A DNA stretch of 8,080 nucleotides from Alphaproteobacteria bacterium (GTDB taxonomy: Bacteria; Pseudomonadota; Alphaproteobacteria; Caulobacterales; Caulobacteraceae): contig JAGWSE010000467.1 of the NCBI GenBank assembly GCA_028869395.1, positions 1-8,080 on the forward strand, given 5' to 3'. The position numbers and the translations under genes are program-made. The stretch's first letter is position 1, and every line of letters begins with the position of its first letter. The notes under the pieces are model-generated. The model did no database searches, was not told where the DNA came from, and saw only the letters and a list, made by a program, of their open reading frames with translations. Shown here piece by piece: positions 4,822 through 8,080 of this stretch.

Positions 4822-6954
4822 GTGATGATGCGTTGGCTTGCGGCGGTCGTGGCGGTCCTGGCGTTCACCGGGGCGGCGCATGCGGCGCCTGTCAACACGG
4901 GCCACCTCACCGCCGAGCTGGTTCCCCAGACCCAGGGCGTCGCTCCGGGCGCGACGACCTATGTGGCCTTGCGCCAGAAGATGCTTCCTGGGTGGCACAC
5001 CTACTGGCGCAATCCCGGGGATTCCGGGGAGCCAACCGAAGTCAAATGGACACTGCCGGCCGGCTGGAAGACCGGCGACATCGTCTGGCCCGCGCCCAGC
5101 CGCTTGCCGGTGGGCCCGCTCGTGAATTACGGCTACGAGGGCGAAGTCCTGCTGCCGGTCCCGGTGACCGCGCCGGCCGACGCCAAGCCCGGCCAGACGG
5201 CCGTACTCTCCGCTGACGCGCAGTTTCTCGTCTGTCGCGAGGAGTGCGTCCCGGAGGACGCCAAACTCACCCTCCTGTTGCCGATCACAGCGGGCGCGGC
5301 TCCCGTGGACCCCACCTGGGGGCCGCGGATCGCCCGGACGCTCGCCGAGGCGCCCAAACCGGCCGGTCTGTCGGCCGGCTTCGAAAAGCGCGGGGCCAAT
5401 GTCGTCCTTGCAATCGCCGGCGCGCCTTTGAAGGGGACGGCTGACCGGGGAGCTTACTTCTACCCTTACGACTCGACGGTCATCGACCATGGGAAGCCGC
5501 AACTCGTCGACCGCGGTCCGGACGGCCTGACGCTGACCGCCACGCCCGGCTACGCCTTCCAGGGCGGGGCCGAGCCCAAGTCGATCGCGGGCGTGCTCGC
5601 CGTCGACGGCAAGGCCTACGAGCTCACCGCTCAGCCCGGCGCGCTGCCGGCCGGGACCAGTGGTCTCGGCCCCCCGGCCGCCAAGGCCGCGCAAGGGGCG
5701 GGTATCGGCGCGCACCTGGGACTGATCTCGGCGGCCGTGTTCGCCTTCCTGGGCGGCCTGATCCTCAATCTGATGCCCTGCGTCTTCCCGATCCTCGCCA
5801 TGAAGGCGGCTTCGCTGGCGACGCACGGCGGGCGAGACGAGGCCCGCACCCGCGCCCACGGCCTCGCGTTCGGGGCGGGCGCCGTGGCCACCTTCGTGGC
5901 TCTGGCGGCGCTATTGATCGGGCTGAAGGCGGCAGGCTCCGCGATCGGCTGGGGCTTCCAGCTGCAGTCGCCCCCGGTGGTGGCGGTGCTCGCACTGCTC
6001 ATGCTCGCCGTCGCCCTGGACCTTTCCGGTGTGTTCGAGGTGGGAACGTCTCTGCAAGGCGTGGGCTCGGGTCTGGCCGGCCGAGGCGGGCTTGCGGGGG
6101 ACTTCTTCACCGGCGCGCTCGCGGTGGTGGTGGCCGCGCCCTGCACGGCGCCCTTCATGGGCGCCGCGATCGGCTGGGCGCTCACCCAGCCCGCGGCCGC
6201 GGCGCTGGCTGTCTTCCTGGCGCTCGCCATTGGCTTCGCCCTGCCGTTCGTGGCGGTGACCTTCTGGCCAGGGCTGCTCTCGCGACTGCCCAAGCCCGGT
6301 CCGTGGATGGACGTGTTCCGTAAGGCGCTGGCCTTCCCGATGTACGCGGCGGCCGCCTGGCTCGCCTGGGTGCTCACCCTCCAGGCCGGCCCCTCGGCGC
6401 TGGCCCGCATCCTGACCGCCGCGATCGTGCTGGCGCTCGCCGCCTGGATCGGCGGGGCCGCCCAGAGCCGAGCGGCCCAGGGCAGGCGACCCGTCGTGCT
6501 GGGCGCCGCCGCCGGGCTGATCGCCGCTGCAGCGATCGCCGCCTCGATCTGGCCGGCCTACGCCGAGGCGCCGATGAACGGTGGGGCTCAGGTCGCCCAT
6601 GCCGACTTCCAGCCCTACACGCCCGAGCGGCTGGCCGCGCTGCGTTCGGAGGGCAAGCCGGTGTTCGTCAACTACACGGCCGCCTGGTGCGTCAGCTGCC
6701 AGGTGAACGACCGCGTGGTGCTGTCCACCAAACCGGTCGTCGACGCCATGCAGAAGTACGGCGTGGCCTACCTCAAGGCCGACTGGACGAAGCGTGACCC
6801 GGCGATCGCCGAGGAGCTCGCGCAGTACGGCCGCGCCGGGGTGCCGCTCTATCTCGTCTATGGCGCCAACGGCGGGGCGCCGCAGGTGCTGCCCGCGATC
6901 CTGACCCAGGGCGCGGTCATCAAGGCTCTGGAGGCTGCGGCGAAGAAGGGGTGA
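4822..6954 (+). CDS. scsB: ScsB/DsbD-like transmembrane thiol-disulfide reductase
   Basis: This inner-membrane protein should carry electrons from cytoplasmic thioredoxin to periplasmic thiol proteins. Domains in order: a signal peptide (residues 1-21, cleavage after AHA); a long periplasmic domain (about 22-290) of the ScsB/DsbD alpha type, with a cysteine pair C138/C142 in CREEC; eight predicted membrane helices (about 299-580) with redox cysteines C320 (NLMPC) and C441 (AAPCTAP); and a C-terminal periplasmic thioredoxin domain with WCVSC (C623/C626). At 710 residues it is longer than E. coli DsbD (565), and the long N-terminal domain fits ScsB, a DsbD paralogue described in Caulobacter. 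The start is a GTG-ATG-ATG run; the GTG at 4822 has GAGG at 4811-4814, 7 bases upstream, but the ATG at 4825 or 4828 is possible. It overlaps the redoxin gene through GTGA, which implies one transcript and a functional link. DsbD proper is the alternative name. Confidence 0.92.
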   Translation: MMMRWLAAVVAVLAFTGAAHAAPVNTGHLTAELVPQTQGVAPGATTYVALRQKMLPGWHTYWRNPGDSGEPTEVKWTLPAGWKTGDIVWPAPSRLPVGPLVNYGYEGEVLLPVPVTAPADAKPGQTAVLSADAQFLVCREECVPEDAKLTLLLPITAGAAPVDPTWGPRIARTLAEAPKPAGLSAGFEKRGANVVLAIAGAPLKGTADRGAYFYPYDSTVIDHGKPQLVDRGPDGLTLTATPGYAFQGGAEPKSIAGVLAVDGKAYELTAQPGALPAGTSGLGPPAAKAAQGAGIGAHLGLISAAVFAFLGGLILNLMPCVFPILAMKAASLATHGGRDEARTRAHGLAFGAGAVATFVALAALLIGLKAAGSAIGWGFQLQSPPVVAVLALLMLAVALDLSGVFEVGTSLQGVGSGLAGRGGLAGDFFTGALAVVVAAPCTAPFMGAAIGWALTQPAAAALAVFLALAIGFALPFVAVTFWPGLLSRLPKPGPWMDVFRKALAFPMYAAAAWLAWVLTLQAGPSALARILTAAIVLALAAWIGGAAQSRAAQGRRPVVLGAAAGLIAAAAIAASIWPAYAEAPMNGGAQVAHADFQPYTPERLAALRSEGKPVFVNYTAAWCVSCQVNDRVVLSTKPVVDAMQKYGVAYLKADWTKRDPAIAEELAQYGRAGVPLYLVYGANGGAPQVLPAILTQGAVIKALEAAAKKG

Positions 6955-7592
6955 AGCTCGCGTCCGTGCTCATGCTGCGATCGTTCTCGCGCCGCGTGCT
7001 TCTTTTGGCGGCCGCCGCTGTCGCCGTGGTCGGTCCCGCCTTGGCGGGCCCGCAGATCGACCAGCCCGCGCCGCCGTTCAGCCAGCACGACCAGAACGGC
7101 CGCCTTCGCTCGTTGTCGGACTTCAAGGGCAGGATCGTGGTCCTGGAGTGGACGAGCGACGCCTGTCCCTACAGCCACAAGCACTACGATTCCGGCAACA
7201 TGCAGCGCCTGCAGGCCAGGGCTCGTCGGCAGGGCGTCGTCTGGCTTACCGTCATCACCGACGCGCCCGGCTCCTCCGGCTACATGACGCCGGCCGAGGT
7301 GCGCGCCTGGATGCGGAAGGTCCGTTCGCACGCGACCGCGGTGTTGATCGATTCCGACGCCAAAGTCGCCCGGGCCTACGAGGCCAAGACGACACCGCAT
7401 ATGTTCATAATCGATAAGGCCGGCCGGCTGGTCTACATGGGCGGCATCGACGACCGGCCCTATGTCGACCCGGCGAGCCTGAAGGGCGCCAAGAACTACG
7501 TGGCGCTGGCGCTGGCGGATCTGAAGGCCGGACGACCGATTGCCGACCCGGTGACCCGCCCTTACGGCTGCAGCGTTAAGTACGGACCGTGA
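6951..7592 (+). CDS. Exported redoxin-domain (AhpC/TSA-like) protein
   Basis: This 213-residue thioredoxin-fold protein belongs to the redoxin/AhpC-TSA group that carries CPxxxKHY after the second strand. It has a signal sequence with a basic n-region containing SFSRRVLLL (11-19), an Ala-rich core and probable cleavage after ALA at 32. The SRR-V-L pattern resembles a Tat motif, though Sec export is equally possible. The mature part begins PQIDQPAPPFSQHDQNG; the active site is C72 in DACPYSHKHY, followed by the conserved TPHMFIIDKAGRLVYMGGIDD. Position 75, where CxxC proteins have their second cysteine, is Ser. The only other cysteine is C207 in the C-terminal PYGCSVKY. The GTG at 6951 overlaps the scsB stop (GTGA); an ATG at 6972 also leaves an intact signal peptide. 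It is a plausible periplasmic substrate of ScsB, acting as a peroxidase-like or thiol-transfer protein; the activity is not proven by sequence. Confidence 0.85.
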   Translation: MKLASVLMLRSFSRRVLLLAAAAVAVVGPALAGPQIDQPAPPFSQHDQNGRLRSLSDFKGRIVVLEWTSDACPYSHKHYDSGNMQRLQARARRQGVVWLTVITDAPGSSGYMTPAEVRAWMRKVRSHATAVLIDSDAKVARAYEAKTTPHMFIIDKAGRLVYMGGIDDRPYVDPASLKGAKNYVALALADLKAGRPIADPVTRPYGCSVKYGP

Positions 7593-7612
7593 GCCTCCAA
7601 TCGGGACGTGGG

Positions 7613-8080
7613 ATGGACCGCCGGACAACCGAGATCAACGCAGCCTGGAGCCGCCTGGAAGCCGCCGGCGAGGCCGCCGCGGCGCGGCGCATCGAAAGCC
7701 TGTTCTCCGCCGAACCGGAACGGCTGACCCGCCTCACTCTGGCGGCGGCCGGCCTCGATCTGGACCTCTCCAAACAGCCTTGGACCCTGGCCGATGTGGA
7801 TGCGGCGCTGGCGCTCGCCCGCGCCTGCGGCGTGGAGGCCGCCCGTTCCGCCCTGTTCGCCGGCGCGGTCGTCAACCGCTCCGAGGGCCGCCCGGCCCTG
7901 CACATGGCGCTCCGCGCACGGGCCGGCGCCGCGTTCGCGGCCGGCGGACAGCCCGTCTCCCCCGAGGTCGACGCGACCCGGGCGCAGATGCGCGCCTTCG
8001 CGGACGAGGTGCGATCCGGCAAGCGCCGCGGCGCGACCGGCCAGCCGTTCAACGCGATCCTCCACATCGGCATCGGCGGC
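7613..8080 (+). CDS. pgi: Glucose-6-phosphate isomerase, N-terminal part (cut by window edge)
   Basis: This enzyme interconverts glucose 6-phosphate and fructose 6-phosphate in the cytoplasm. Only the first 156 residues are present; the frame is open to the right edge. The assignment rests on SLFSAEPERLTRLTLAAAGL, LDLSKQPW, the diagnostic NRSEGRPALHMALRA (88-102), and HIGIGG (151-156), the start of the conserved phosphosugar-binding signature. No frameshift or damage is seen. The ATG at 7613 starts 20 bases after the redoxin stop with only a weak purine run (GGGACGTGGG) upstream. An in-frame GTG at 7589 overlaps the redoxin stop as GTGA and would add eight residues; the N-terminus expected for Pgi favours 7613. 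Proximity to the redox genes need not mean a functional link, but pgi may be co-transcribed with them. Confidence 0.93.
   Translation, partial: MDRRTTEINAAWSRLEAAGEAAAARRIESLFSAEPERLTRLTLAAAGLDLDLSKQPWTLADVDAALALARACGVEAARSALFAGAVVNRSEGRPALHMALRARAGAAFAAGGQPVSPEVDATRAQMRAFADEVRSGKRRGATGQPFNAILHIGIGG

Noticed and set aside
4726..5859. Upstream extension of the short hot-dog gene, making a 521-codon open frame opposite scsB
   Set aside because: The extension is antisense to the conserved ScsB periplasmic domain and has Arg/Gly-rich composition; the hot-dog similarity begins near residue 18 of the short form.
5631..6600. Minus-strand open frames of 229 and 259 codons opposite the ScsB membrane domain
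   Set aside because: They are mirror frames of Ala/Leu/Gly codons in the membrane helices and show no family motif.

Overview
The window is compact, GC-rich bacterial chromosome. It carries eight complete genes and the 5' part of a ninth. Gene content (a SapC-family protein, an eight-helix ScsB/DsbD-like reductase, an agmatine-to-putrescine pair, type-2 hydratases) and a sequence before sapC that closely fits the Caulobacter housekeeping promoter consensus both suggest an alphaproteobacterium of the Caulobacteraceae, such as Caulobacter or Phenylobacterium. The genus is inference. No rRNA, tRNA, CRISPR array, insertion sequence, phage gene or attachment site was seen.

Layout. Positions 12-2418 (+) hold a tightly coupled trio: agmatine deiminase (aguA), N-carbamoylputrescine amidase (aguB) and a GNAT acetyltransferase, joined by TGATG and ATGA overlaps. 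The first two convert agmatine to putrescine; the acetyltransferase substrate is unknown. The trio ends at a CTAG tetramer that also supplies the stop of a convergent gene, a two-hot-dog MaoC-type enoyl-CoA hydratase (2415-3299, -). A 183-base divergent intergenic region follows, with an inverted repeat and a good sapC promoter candidate. Then come sapC (3483-4289, +) and, convergent with it after 4 bases, a short MaoC-like hot-dog protein (4294-4725, -) that lacks the usual catalytic Asp/His motif.

From 4822 rightward is an envelope redox operon. A 710-residue ScsB/DsbD-like membrane reductase overlaps by 4 bases (GTGA) a secreted redoxin with a single active-site cysteine. The likely scheme is that cytoplasmic reducing power crosses the membrane through ScsB and is passed in the periplasm to this redoxin or a related partner. 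Twenty bases later starts pgi (glucose-6-phosphate isomerase), which runs off the right edge.

Most of the window is ordinary for this type of organism. The parts most worth a second look are the ScsB-redoxin pair (unusual cysteine arrangement, Tat-like signal), the catalytically degenerate hot-dog protein, the inverted repeat between the hydratase and sapC, and the acetyltransferase coupled to the putrescine genes. I see no clear evidence for a wholly new multi-gene system.
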